A DNA stretch of 6,461 nt from an uncultured Collinsella sp. (GTDB lineage Bacteria; Actinomycetota; Coriobacteriia; Coriobacteriales; Coriobacteriaceae). The first letter of the stretch is position 1. Each line of letters starts with the position of its first letter. The DNA is taken from assembly GCA_900765185.1 (NCBI GenBank), contig CAAFQT010000194.1, positions 1 to 6,461 of the forward strand. Reading direction: 5' to 3'. Both the position numbers and the translations under genes were made by a program. This document shows positions 1-5,852 of the stretch, piece after piece. Below the pieces are notes generated by a model. It worked only from the letters and a program-made list of their open reading frames with translations, was not told the DNA's origin and ran no database searches.

Positions 1-1
1 A

Positions 2-439
2 ATCGATACGGCCCAGCTCGACATCACCGCCTGTCCGGCTCAGGCTGCCGAATACCACGCCCGCAGCTTTAACTGCGCCCAGGCCGTCGCCTGCACGCTC
101 GCGCCCGCCGTCGGGCTCGACCCCCAGGTCGCCTTTACCCTCACCGAGGGCTTTGGCGCCGGCATGGGAGGCATGACCGAAACCTGCGGCGCCATCTCGG
201 GCGCCGTGGCCATCATGGGCTTTGTAATGAGCGACGGCATGGAAAACCCCAAGACCAAGGGCCAGACCTACAAGCTGTCGCGCGAAATCGCCAAGCGTTT
301 TGGCGAGAAGAACACGACGACCGTCTGCGGCACGCTCAAGGGCATCGGATCGGATAAGGGTCCGCTCCGCAGCTGCCCTGGTTGCATCGACGATGCCATC
401 GAGATCGCCTGTGATGTGCTAAAGCAGCTTGCCGAGTAA
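2..439 (+). CDS. C_GCAxxG_C_C family protein, 5' end missing
   Basis: The reading frame is open from the left edge and stops at TAA 437-439, leaving 145 codons; the start lies outside the window. The fragment has the cysteine layout of the C_GCAxxG_C_C family, small putative redox-active proteins of about 140-160 residues. The visible cysteines are an FNCAQAV motif (Cys25 of the fragment), the signature CGAISG (Cys62-Gly67, following a Gly-rich GAGMGGM stretch), TVCG (Cys109) and SCPGC (Cys125 and Cys128). Length suggests only a few N-terminal residues are lost. No transmembrane segment is apparent in what remains. The family is often found near transporter genes, but the upstream neighbour cannot be seen. 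The exact biochemical role is unknown; metal or disulfide chemistry through the cysteines is inference. Family assignment is strong, function weak. Confidence 0.88.
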   Translation: MDTAQLDITACPAQAAEYHARSFNCAQAVACTLAPAVGLDPQVAFTLTEGFGAGMGGMTETCGAISGAVAIMGFVMSDGMENPKTKGQTYKLSREIAKRFGEKNTTTVCGTLKGIGSDKGPLRSCPGCIDDAIEIACDVLKQLAE

Positions 440-452
440 ACGGCAGTAACAG

Positions 453-504
453 AAAAACGACGGCCGGCGCGCTTGGGATCCATCCAAAAGCACGCCGGCC
501 GTCG
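453..504. terminator. Hairpin terminator between convergent genes
   Basis: The arms 458-469 and 493-504 are perfectly complementary over 12 bp (CGACGGCCGGCG and its complement). After one mismatch (470/492) the stem continues to 474/488, and the loop holds a GGATCC palindrome. The A5 run at 453-457 becomes U5 immediately after the stem on the minus strand. This is therefore a canonical intrinsic terminator for the yigZ-like gene, whose stop is at 508-510. On the plus strand the same hairpin lies 18 bases after the stop of the cysteine-motif gene but lacks a downstream U-run, so termination there would be weaker. Confidence 0.85.
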
Positions 505-507
505 CCG

Positions 508-1146
508 TTAGAACTCCGCAAACTCGGGAGCGCCGACCTCAATCTCCTCGCGCCCTGCCATAAGCTCGCGCATTTTAGCGCAAAACGGGTCCTGCTCCCC
601 CGCCTTAAACACCAAGTGAAGTGTCACGGCATCCGCGTAATCGGTATCCGAAACCTTGGCACCCGAATCCTGCGCCAAACGAAGCACCTGCTCATACCGC
701 GGATAGGCCACGTGCACGTCAACAGGCACGACGCTCGTCATCTCGACGATCTGCCCGGCCTCCTGAGCCGCGGCCACCGCCGCCTGCGTCGCCGCGGTAT
801 AGGCGCGTACCAAGCCACCAGGCCCCAACAACGTGCCACCAAAATAGCGCGTCACTACGCAGCAAACATTTTTGAGCCCTGCACCGCGCAACACCTCGAG
901 AGTCGGCATACCGCTCGTGCGGCTCGGCTCACCGTCATCGCTCTGGCGCTCGCGTCCATCGACCAAAATCCACGCAGGAACATTGTGCCGAGCGTCGTAA
1001 TGACGCTTGCGAACCATCTCGATAAAGGCATTCGCCTCATCCTCGGACTCAATATGGACCAGCTGGGCAATAAACCGGCTCTTGCGGTCCACAAACTCAC
1101 CCGAAGCCTCAATATTCGATTGCAGAGTAAAATAGCTGTCCAACAA
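508..1146 (-). CDS. yigZ: YigZ / IMPACT family protein (UPF0029 plus DUF1949)
   Basis: A 212-residue protein, the usual size for bacterial YigZ. The N-terminal UPF0029/IMPACT domain (about residues 15-125) carries the family landmarks KSRFIA (22-27), KRHYDARHNVPAW (47-59), SDDGEPSRTSGMP (69-81) and TRYFGGTLLGPGGLVRAY (99-116). The C-terminal part (about 135-205) fits the ferredoxin-like DUF1949 domain. Eukaryotic IMPACT modulates Gcn2 and translation; the bacterial role is not settled, and ribosome or RNA-related function is only suggested by the fold and by its rpsA/rnpB neighbours. There are two tandem TTG codons, at 1144-1146 and 1141-1143. A GAGGGG Shine-Dalgarno (1149-1154) lies 2 bases before the first and 5 before the second, so translation may begin at 1143. 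It lies downstream of rnpB on the same strand and ends at the terminator at 453-504. A poor CTGACA/TATTAT promoter-like pair with 19 bp spacing is visible between rnpB and the start. Confidence 0.95.
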   Translation of the reverse strand: MLDSYFTLQSNIEASGEFVDRKSRFIAQLVHIESEDEANAFIEMVRKRHYDARHNVPAWILVDGRERQSDDGEPSRTSGMPTLEVLRGAGLKNVCCVVTRYFGGTLLGPGGLVRAYTAATQAAVAAAQEAGQIVEMTSVVPVDVHVAYPRYEQVLRLAQDSGAKVSDTDYADAVTLHLVFKAGEQDPFCAKMRELMAGREEIEVGAPEFAEF

Positions 1147-1229
1147 AGCCCCTCAACAACAAGCAAAGCAACAAACAGCCTCAATAATACGGCAAAGGCC
1201 GTACCGATTGTCAGGGTAACAAAAAAGCC

Positions 1230-1585
1230 AAGTGGGCCTATAAGCCGGGTTCTGTCGTGAACGGTCATTTATCTTGTCTGCACGTTACCGTGCAGCTCCA
1301 CGCACGCTACCCGAACGCGGACCGGGCCGGCCCATAGCGTTCCTATTCGCGCTTGCTCCGGATGGGGCTTGCCAAGCCGCCGTGTTGCCACGACGCTGGT
1401 GGTCTCTTACACCACCGTTTCAGCTTTTCCCTTTACGCCTTGCGGCGCAGGTGGGAGTCTTCTTTTCTGCGGCGCTTTCCGTCGGATCACTCCGCCCGGC
1501 CGTTAGCCGGCATCCCGCCCTCTGGAGCCCGGACTTTCCTCACGCGTGCTGCAAGCAGCACATCGCGCGACCGTCTGGCCCACTC
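1230..1585 (-). ncRNA. rnpB: RNase P RNA, bacterial type A
   Basis: This is the catalytic RNA of RNase P, which removes the 5' leader from pre-tRNAs. On the minus strand the universal conserved region I (GAGGAAAGTCCGGGCTCC) lies at 1541-1524, and conserved region V (ACAGAACCCGGCTTAT) at 1255-1240. GGAGCAAG and AGATAAATGACCG blocks fall between them in the expected order. The ends form helix P1: GAGTGGGCC (1585-1577) pairs with GGCCCACTT (1238-1230) over 9 bp including one G-U, which sets the mature ends to within a few bases. The length of about 356 nt is slightly shorter than the 377 nt E. coli RNA. A U6 run (1226-1221) follows the 3' end and probably marks termination. Several open frames cross this locus on both strands; they are chance frames through a structured RNA. 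Confidence 0.97.
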
Positions 1586-1596
1586 AGCAGTGCAAG

Positions 1597-1605
1597 AGTG
1601 TAGCA
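1597..1605 (-). promoter_or_regulatory. Extended -10 promoter of rnpB
   Basis: On the minus strand TG-C-TACACT (1605-1597) matches an extended -10 element. Initiation about 7-11 bases downstream would fall at about 1590-1585, which agrees with the 5' end predicted independently from helix P1. No good -35 hexamer is visible at 17 bp, which is tolerable for an extended -10 promoter. Confidence 0.6.
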
Positions 1606-1751
1606 CACCGTTGCCGCAGGCAGTGGCACAACACAAGCGTTCGACACGATAAACCAAGAACCACGCCATGCAGTACAATAGGGTTGTCGATGGGCAACGT
1701 CGTCAGTCGAGACGCGACCGCGCTCCACACCCCTCCGTCTACTCGGTGTGT

Positions 1752-1775
1752 TCCCGCCTCCTCCGCGAGGCGGGA
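1752..1775. repeat. 9-bp inverted repeat (hairpin) in the rpsA-rnpB gap
   Basis: TCCCGCCTC (1752-1760) and GAGGCGGGA (1767-1775) are perfect complements around a 6-base loop. A second, weaker inverted repeat, CACACC/GGTGTG (1726-1731 and 1745-1750), lies directly upstream. On the plus strand a T5 run (1784-1788) follows the stem after 8 bases, which is too far for a textbook terminator. No gene is supported in the 1589-1857 interval apart from these structures, the rnpB promoter and the rpsA terminator. The role is unknown: an unrecognised small RNA end, an auxiliary terminator or a simple intergenic palindrome are all possible. Confidence 0.55.
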
Positions 1776-1854
1776 TGTCGGCATTTTTCATGCAACAACA
1801 ACCCAATAGCCCGTGGCCAGCCCGAGCCGCATCGCGAACCTCAGCAGAAAATGC

Positions 1855-1888
1855 AAAAAGGGACCCGTCCATTGCGGACGGATCCCTT
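1855..1888 (-). terminator. Intrinsic terminator of rpsA
   Basis: Read on the minus strand, the arms 1888-1876 and 1870-1858 form a 13-bp stem with one G-U pair and a 5-base loop. Five U residues (1859-1855) overlap and follow the stem. It begins 24 bases after the rpsA stop codon, so it should end the S1 message before rnpB, which has its own promoter. Confidence 0.92.
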
Positions 1889-1912
1889 AAAACAAGTGAT
1901 CGTCAAACCGAT

Positions 1913-3079
1913 TTACTCGGCGTCAGTCTCCTCGTCCTTCTTCTCGGAAGGCAGCGGGGTAACCTCGATCTCGACGCCCAGAGTCTCAGCAGCGGACTTC
2001 ATGGACAGAGAGATACGACGACGGTCGAGGTCGATCTCCATGACCTTGACCTGAACCTTGTCGCCCACGTGGGTGACCTGAGAAGGCTGATCGACGTGCT
2101 TGTTGGCCATCTCGGAGATGTGCACCAGGCCCTCGATGCCCTCGCCCAGGTCGACGAAAGCGCCGAACGGGACAAGCTTGGTCACAGTGCCCTCGACGAT
2201 AGCGCCGACGGGGTACTTCTTGACCAGTGCGCGCCACGGATCCTCGGTGGTCTGCTTGAGACCCAGGGAGATGCGCTCGCGGTTGAGATCGACGTCGAGA
2301 ACCTCGACCTCGACCTCCTGGCCGACCTTGACAACCTCGGAAGGATGGTTGACGTGGTTCCAGGAGAGCTCGGAGATGTGGATGAGGCCGTCGATACCGC
2401 CGAGGTCGACGAAGGCGCCGAAGTCGACGATGGAGGAAACGGTGCCCTGGAGACGCATACCAGACTTGAGCTTGGACAGGATCTCGGAGCGCTCGGCCTT
2501 ACGGGACTCCTCGAGCACGACGCGACGGGAGAGGACGACGTTGTTGCGGTTGCGGTCCATCTCGATGACGCGAGCCTCGATGCGGGTGCCCATGTAGGAG
2601 GTGAGGTCCTTGACGCGACGGAGGTCGACGAGGGAAGCGGGCAGGAAGCCACGCAGGCCGATGTCGAGGATCAGGCCGCCCTTGACAACCTCGATAACCT
2701 CGCCCTCGACGTTCTCGCCGGAGTTGAACTTCTCCTCGATGCGGTTCCAAGCACGCTCGTACTCGGCACGCTTCTTGGACAGGACCAGACGACCGTCCTT
2801 GTCCTCCTTCTGGAGTACCAGAGCCTCGATGGGATCACCGAGTGCAACGATGTCTGCAGGGTTAGCGTCCTTGCGGATGGACAGCTCGCGGACCGGGATA
2901 ACGCCCTCGGACTTGAATCCGATGTCAACGAGCACCTCGTCATGCTCGATCTTAACGACAGTGCCGTTAACGAGATCGCCCTCATCAAAGTCGGTAATCG
3001 TACCGTCGATGAGGTTGTTCATCTCCTCCTCGTTGACATCGTCAAGAGAGAAAATGGACGAGTTCTGAATCTCACTCAA
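1913..3079 (-). CDS. rpsA: 30S ribosomal protein S1 (four S1 domains)
   Basis: A 388-residue protein made of four S1 RNA-binding (OB-fold) domains at about residues 34-103, 120-185, 206-275 and 291-362. The last two are closest to the S1 consensus, each with FGAFVDLG, GL(I/V)HISE and RISL motifs. A short acidic/lysine tail ends the protein. E. coli S1 has six domains and many actinobacterial S1 proteins about four in about 480 residues, so the short C-terminal tail makes this one compact. S1 binds mRNA on the small subunit and helps initiation. The start is TTG (3079-3077), 7 bases after an AAAGGGG Shine-Dalgarno (3093-3087); no better in-frame start is seen. A non-ATG start on such a highly expressed gene is noteworthy, and the ribosome binding site can pair with upstream bases (see the separate entry). 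The gene ends in TAA followed by a strong terminator. A 456-codon plus-strand frame opposite it is a shadow. Confidence 0.96.
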   Translation of the reverse strand: MSEIQNSSIFSLDDVNEEEMNNLIDGTITDFDEGDLVNGTVVKIEHDEVLVDIGFKSEGVIPVRELSIRKDANPADIVALGDPIEALVLQKEDKDGRLVLSKKRAEYERAWNRIEEKFNSGENVEGEVIEVVKGGLILDIGLRGFLPASLVDLRRVKDLTSYMGTRIEARVIEMDRNRNNVVLSRRVVLEESRKAERSEILSKLKSGMRLQGTVSSIVDFGAFVDLGGIDGLIHISELSWNHVNHPSEVVKVGQEVEVEVLDVDLNRERISLGLKQTTEDPWRALVKKYPVGAIVEGTVTKLVPFGAFVDLGEGIEGLVHISEMANKHVDQPSQVTHVGDKVQVKVMEIDLDRRRISLSMKSAAETLGVEIEVTPLPSEKKDEETDAE

Positions 3080-3083
3080 AGGT

Positions 3084-3108
3084 GGACCCCTTTCGAACTA
3101 CGGGGCCC
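3084..3108 (-). promoter_or_regulatory. Hairpin that can sequester the rpsA Shine-Dalgarno
   Basis: In the minus-strand transcript GGGCCCC (3108-3102) can pair with GGGGUCC (3090-3084) over 7 bp with one G-U pair and an 11-base loop. The second arm contains the GGGG of the presumed ribosome binding site and ends 4 bases before the TTG start. S1 is known in E. coli to repress its own translation through leader structure; applying that here is inference. The pairing itself is read directly from the sequence. Confidence 0.55.
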
Positions 3109-3255
3109 CGATTGCTAGGACCTACAGAAGGGTGCGACAAGCACACAACGTTTAGGAACACTCGGGAGCCGACAGATACTAATGTGACGCTTATGCAATC
3201 ACGTTCGTATAGGTTACGGGGAAATGAGTTCGATTTCAAGCGTGAACTGCGATTT

Positions 3256-3285
3256 TTTACTCGTGTGGAGACTTTTTCGTAATCT
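3256..3285 (+). promoter_or_regulatory. Possible promoter of the HAD hydrolase gene
   Basis: TTTACT (3256-3261) and TAATCT (3280-3285) are separated by 18 bp in an AT-richer stretch upstream of the HAD gene. Initiation near 3292 would give a leader of about 100 bases before the GTG start. The match is moderate and other placements are possible. Confidence 0.3.
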
Positions 3286-3394
3286 TATGAACACACGTCT
3301 CCGCAACTTGACGATAACCAGCCAGGCATTCGGCTTTGGGGTAAAGTATCCGGAGCCAACGATTCTAGATCGATTTTTCGAGAAAGGTGCCCGC

Positions 3395-4153
3395 GTGCTC
3401 AAAGCAGTCGTTTTCGATATGGACGAAACGCTTCTCAGCATCAACCTCAACGCGTTCATCCTTCGCTATTTTAAGGATGTCTCTTCGATGCTCGCGGATA
3501 TCGGGCGCCGCAGCCGCGGTGGCACGATGGCGCGCCTCGGCACCATCCTGGTCGACCTCAACGCCAATCGCCGCAGCGGCACGGACAACCGCACCAATCT
3601 TGAGTTTTACCAAGAAGAGGTCGAGCGCCGATGCGGGATCTGCCTCTCCGATCCCCTCATCTACGAGGCGTTTACCTACTATGACCGCGAAGTTCTTCCG
3701 TACAAGAACGACGATATCATTAACGCCCACGCCATGCCGGGCGCACACGCCGCGCTCCAGGCCGTACAGGACGCAGGACTGCGTTGTGCGCTCTTTACCA
3801 ACCCCAGCTTTCCCCAGGGGGCCATCGAGTGCCGCATGGGTTGGGGCGACCTGGCCGACGCTCCCTTTGAGCTCGTCACGCACATGGGAAACACCACCCG
3901 CTGCAAGCCCGATGCCACCTACTATCTAGAGCAGCTTCAGGTGATGGGGCTCGAGCCGCACGAGGTCCTTATGGTGGGCAACGATCCCAAGCGCGACTTC
4001 CCCAGTCCCGCCTGCGGCATTCAAACTGCCTATGTTGGCCAGGGAAAACCCGGCCGAGCCACCTGGCGCGGAACCATGGAAGACTTCGCCCGCGACTTTA
4101 ACGCCGTAATCGAAGCCTTCTACGAACACCAAGTAGCCGACGAACTGTCGTAG
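3395..4153 (+). CDS. HAD-superfamily hydrolase (phosphatase-like)
   Basis: A 252-residue HAD hydrolase with all four catalytic motifs. Motif I is DMDET at residues 8-12 (nucleophile Asp8, acid/base Asp10), motif II is the Thr of LFTNPS (Thr135), motif III is the Lys of CKPD (Lys171), and motif IV is GNDPKRD (195-201). The roughly 120 residues between motifs I and II are predicted mainly helical, which fits a C1 cap and a small-molecule phosphatase. Substrate cannot be told from sequence; phosphoglycolate-type phosphatases are the nearest general comparison. The start chosen is GTG 3395-3397, which puts the nucleophile at residue 8 as usual and has GAAAGG (3382-3387) 7 bases upstream. The frame is open further up (ATG at 3287 and 3224), but that stretch has non-coding-like third positions and no HAD similarity. 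It is transcribed divergently from rpsA and convergently with the desulfidase gene. Confidence 0.9.
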   Translation: MLKAVVFDMDETLLSINLNAFILRYFKDVSSMLADIGRRSRGGTMARLGTILVDLNANRRSGTDNRTNLEFYQEEVERRCGICLSDPLIYEAFTYYDREVLPYKNDDIINAHAMPGAHAALQAVQDAGLRCALFTNPSFPQGAIECRMGWGDLADAPFELVTHMGNTTRCKPDATYYLEQLQVMGLEPHEVLMVGNDPKRDFPSPACGIQTAYVGQGKPGRATWRGTMEDFARDFNAVIEAFYEHQVADELS

Positions 4154-4204
4154 GACCCCTCGCTCCAAACCAAATATCGCCGCAGGTTGAGCACAAGTCA
4201 GCGA

Positions 4205-4302
4205 AAATGCCCCTAAGCGAGCAATGTGCCTTGAAAGAGGAGGGCATAGGCCTTCTGGCCATGCCCGACGATTGAAAGGCAGATTGCCGCTTTGGGGCAT
4301 TT
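4205..4302. repeat. Nested inverted repeats with alternative pairings
   Basis: An inner hairpin pairs GGGCAT (4242-4247) and GGCC (4249-4252) with GGCC (4257-4260) and ATGCCC (4261-4266), leaving one bulged A and a 4-base loop. An outer pair, AAATGCCCC (4205-4213) and GGGGCATTT (4294-4302), is perfectly complementary over 9 bp and encloses it. The four ATGCCC/GGGCAT segments alternate, so other pairings are possible. It lies between two convergent genes, with no clean U-run after the stem on either strand; on the minus strand the inner hairpin is followed by pyrimidine-rich TCCTCTTTC. It may end transcription of one or both genes. Confidence 0.6.
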
Positions 4303-4315
4303 GCAGCGTCGACTG

Positions 4316-4343
4316 GTTACGCGGTTTGGTAAAACCGCGTAAC
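4316..4343. repeat. Perfect 12-bp hairpin touching the desulfidase stop codon
   Basis: GTTACGCGGTTT (4316-4327) and AAACCGCGTAAC (4332-4343) form an uninterrupted 12-bp stem with a 4-base loop. The right arm reaches the first transcribed side of the TAG stop (4345-4343 on the minus strand). It is placed like a terminator for the minus-strand gene, but no U-run follows on either side. mRNA 3'-end protection or a non-canonical terminator are alternatives. Confidence 0.6.
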
Positions 4344-5662
4344 TAGCACACCTGGGTTTTGCCGATCATGATGTTGAGGATCTCGATGTCGGTGTCCTTC
4401 ATGCCCACGCGGCCTACGTAGCCCATACTGGCGATTGTTTGCTCAACGGTATCTTGGATCAGGCCCTCGCCGGCGCGGAAGCCGCGACCCTGCATGGCCA
4501 TATCATGGCCCAGAATCGCCGCATCGACGGCAGCCGAGATCTTGGCGGCACAGCTCGCCTTGGCGCCGTCGCACACGATGCCGCCCACGTTACCGAGCGT
4601 GTTCGAGACGGTCGCGCCAATCTGTTCGCGCGTGCCACCGCACAGCCAGGTAATCGCAGCGCCGGCGCCGCACGCAGCGCAAATAGCACCGCAAAACGCC
4701 GAAAGCGCACCAATATAGCTCTTGATATGCACGGCGATAAGATCGGACAGCATCACGGCGCGCACCAGGCGCTCGTGGTCGCAACGCAGGTACTCGGCAT
4801 ACTCCATGACGGGCAATGCGCAGGTAATGCCCTGATTGCCCGAGCCGCACACAATGGCGACCGGCAGCGCGCAACCGTTCATGCGGGCGTCGGACCCGGC
4901 GGCCGCACGGGCACGGGCGCGGCAGGCGACGTCATCGGCACGAGCACCCAGCAGCGTACGGCCCACCTCGGCGCCCCAAGCGTGCGCGAGACCCTCGGCA
5001 CTGATCGCGCCATTCAGCTCAATCTGACGCTCAACGGCAGCGCGGGCGTCCTCAATGTCACCGTCCTCGATAAAGTCGATGATGGTCTCGATCGACATGG
5101 GCGTGTCGGCGTTATCTGCCGCACGCTCGGCCACCACGCGCTCGGCGCAGGCGGCGCACTCCCCCGCCGACTTACCGCATACCGGAATACCGTCGAGCGT
5201 ATGGCACGTGACATTAGTGTGGTGATCGGTAATCTCGACGACCGCGGTATGGCCCCCGACCGTCGCAGTCACCTTGATGTAGAGGTTGGGCACACCCTCG
5301 ACAAGCGACACATCGCAGTAGTCCGCATCGGCAAGCAGCTCGGCCACGCGGGCGCGGTCCGCGTCATCGACGCTCTCGAGCACCTCGAGCGCGCTCTTGG
5401 CGTCGCCGCCCACGGCACCCAGCACGGCCGCGGCCTCAATACCGTGCATACCGCCCGAGTTGGGCACGGTCACGCTCTTGACGTTCTTGATGATGTTGCC
5501 CGAGCAGGCAACATCCATATGATCGGGTTCGCAACCGAGCGTCTGGCTCGCCAGCGCCGCTGCATAAGCAACGGCAATGGGCTCGGTGCAGCCGAGTGCA
5601 CAAACAAGTTCGCGGTTCAAAACATCGCAAAACGCGGCATCACGAAGGGAATCGGCAGGCAT
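4343..5662 (-). CDS. cyuA: L-cysteine desulfidase (CyuA/YhaM, UPF0597 family)
   Basis: A 439-residue protein of the UPF0597 family, related to the iron-sulfur L-serine dehydratase alpha subunit. Characterised members (archaeal CdsB, E. coli CyuA/YhaM) convert L-cysteine to pyruvate, ammonia and sulfide using an oxygen-sensitive [4Fe-4S] cluster. Visible landmarks are LGCTEP (Cys25), CSGNIIKNV (53-61), PNSGG (67-71), GSGNQGI (273-279), CGAICAACGAG (324-334) and GGIVCDGAKASC (360-371). Cys25 with cysteines of the last two blocks are the likely cluster ligands, which is inference from the family. The protein has 22 cysteines, about 5% of residues, which is high. Soluble and cytoplasmic; no signal peptide. 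ATG 5662-5660 is preceded by AGGAGA 5 bases away, a strong ribosome binding site. It is divergent from rpiB and stands alone, without the CyuP transporter usual beside E. coli cyuA. Serine as the true substrate cannot be excluded from sequence. Confidence 0.92.
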   Translation of the reverse strand: MPADSLRDAAFCDVLNRELVCALGCTEPIAVAYAAALASQTLGCEPDHMDVACSGNIIKNVKSVTVPNSGGMHGIEAAAVLGAVGGDAKSALEVLESVDDADRARVAELLADADYCDVSLVEGVPNLYIKVTATVGGHTAVVEITDHHTNVTCHTLDGIPVCGKSAGECAACAERVVAERAADNADTPMSIETIIDFIEDGDIEDARAAVERQIELNGAISAEGLAHAWGAEVGRTLLGARADDVACRARARAAAGSDARMNGCALPVAIVCGSGNQGITCALPVMEYAEYLRCDHERLVRAVMLSDLIAVHIKSYIGALSAFCGAICAACGAGAAITWLCGGTREQIGATVSNTLGNVGGIVCDGAKASCAAKISAAVDAAILGHDMAMQGRGFRAGEGLIQDTVEQTIASMGYVGRVGMKDTDIEILNIMIGKTQVC

Positions 5663-5698
5663 AGGTATCTCCTACTTGTATAACGGGCTGGGCTCTCA

Positions 5699-5728
5699 AT
5701 AATAATTAGCTCTTTTATTTGATAACAA
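5699..5728 (-). promoter_or_regulatory. Probable promoter of the cysteine desulfidase gene
   Basis: On the minus strand TTGTTA (5728-5723) and TATTAT (5704-5699) are 18 bp apart in an AT-rich island that contrasts with the GC-rich flanks. Initiation near 5692 gives a leader of about 30 bases carrying the strong ribosome binding site. Confidence 0.6.
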
Positions 5729-5737
5729 TGCATCAAA
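5718..5737. promoter_or_regulatory. Operator-like inverted repeat over the desulfidase -35
   Basis: TTTGAT (5718-5723) and ATCAAA (5732-5737) form a perfect 6-bp inverted repeat with 8 bases between the arms, overlapping the presumed -35 hexamer. The placement fits a repressor or activator site. The half-sites resemble FNR, but FNR needs a 4-base spacer between TTGAT and ATCAA, so the regulator is not identified. Confidence 0.4.
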
Positions 5738-5759
5738 AACCGCAACCCAGGTTCCGGTA

Positions 5760-5791
5760 GACGGCATTCAGGCGCAAACTGACGGCATTCA
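5760..5791. repeat. 11-bp direct repeat, 21-bp period
   Basis: GACGGCATTCA occurs at 5760-5770 and again at 5781-5791. The 21-bp period is two helical turns, so both copies face the same side of the DNA. The repeat sits upstream of both divergent promoters, which suggests a binding site for a dimeric or cooperative regulator; that role is inference. Confidence 0.6.
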
Positions 5792-5821
5792 TTCATGAAA
5801 AACCGGTCTTGTTGCATGCTA

Positions 5822-5852
5822 AAGCGTTTGACCAAAAAACGCCCAAGCGTTT
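5822..5852. promoter_or_regulatory. GCGTTT/AAACGC repeat cluster upstream of rpiB
   Basis: AAGCGTTT occurs at 5822-5829 and 5845-5852, with the complementary AAACGC at 5837-5842 between them. The second pair forms AAACGC-CCAA-GCGTTT, a compact palindrome resembling sugar-regulator (LacI-type) operators in general form. A weak -10-like TATCAT lies at 5868-5873, so a protein bound here would cover or abut the rpiB -35 region. No named regulator can be assigned. Confidence 0.4.

Larger units (their letters stand above)
3080..3394. other. Divergent intergenic region, rpsA leader and HAD gene leader
   Basis: This 315-base gap separates the divergent rpsA and HAD genes and is less GC-rich than the flanking coding DNA. 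Toward rpsA there is TTGAAA (minus, 3239-3234) with TAACCT (3216-3211) at 17 bp and a better TATACG a little downstream, so the promoter placement is uncertain. The perfect palindrome CGGGGCCCCG (3101-3110) is part of the rpsA leader hairpin. Toward the HAD gene, TTTACT and TAATCT are the best promoter-like pair. The HAD frame stays open from 3224, but no convincing coding signal, tRNA or other RNA family was recognised here. Confidence 0.6.

Noticed and set aside
616..1260. A 214-codon plus-strand frame across the yigZ gene and the start codon region.
   Set aside because: Arg/His-rich shadow frame; the minus-strand protein has clear YigZ motifs and the frame runs into the rnpB 3' end.
1274..1872. 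Several open frames on both strands through the rnpB locus.
   Set aside because: The conserved RNase P RNA blocks and helix P1 explain this sequence; the frames have no recognisable protein features.
1748..3118. A 456-codon open frame on the plus strand opposite rpsA.
   Set aside because: It mirrors the codon bias of the real S1 gene, is Leu/Asp/Val-rich low-complexity, has no recognisable domain, and runs through the rpsA terminator. The minus-strand frame is unmistakably S1.
3224..3394. An N-terminal extension of the HAD protein from an upstream ATG (3224 or 3287).
   Set aside because: The extension has no HAD similarity and includes non-coding-like codons, whereas GTG 3395 has a well-spaced ribosome binding site and places the catalytic Asp at residue 8.
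4439..5683. A 414-codon plus-strand frame opposite the desulfidase gene.
   Set aside because: It is a shadow of a GC-rich gene with clear family motifs and its own ribosome binding site on the minus strand; the shadow has no recognisable motif.
5718..5737. An FNR site upstream of the desulfidase gene.
   Set aside because: The half-sites fit but the spacer is 8 bases instead of the 4 of the FNR consensus, so only an unassigned inverted repeat is reported.
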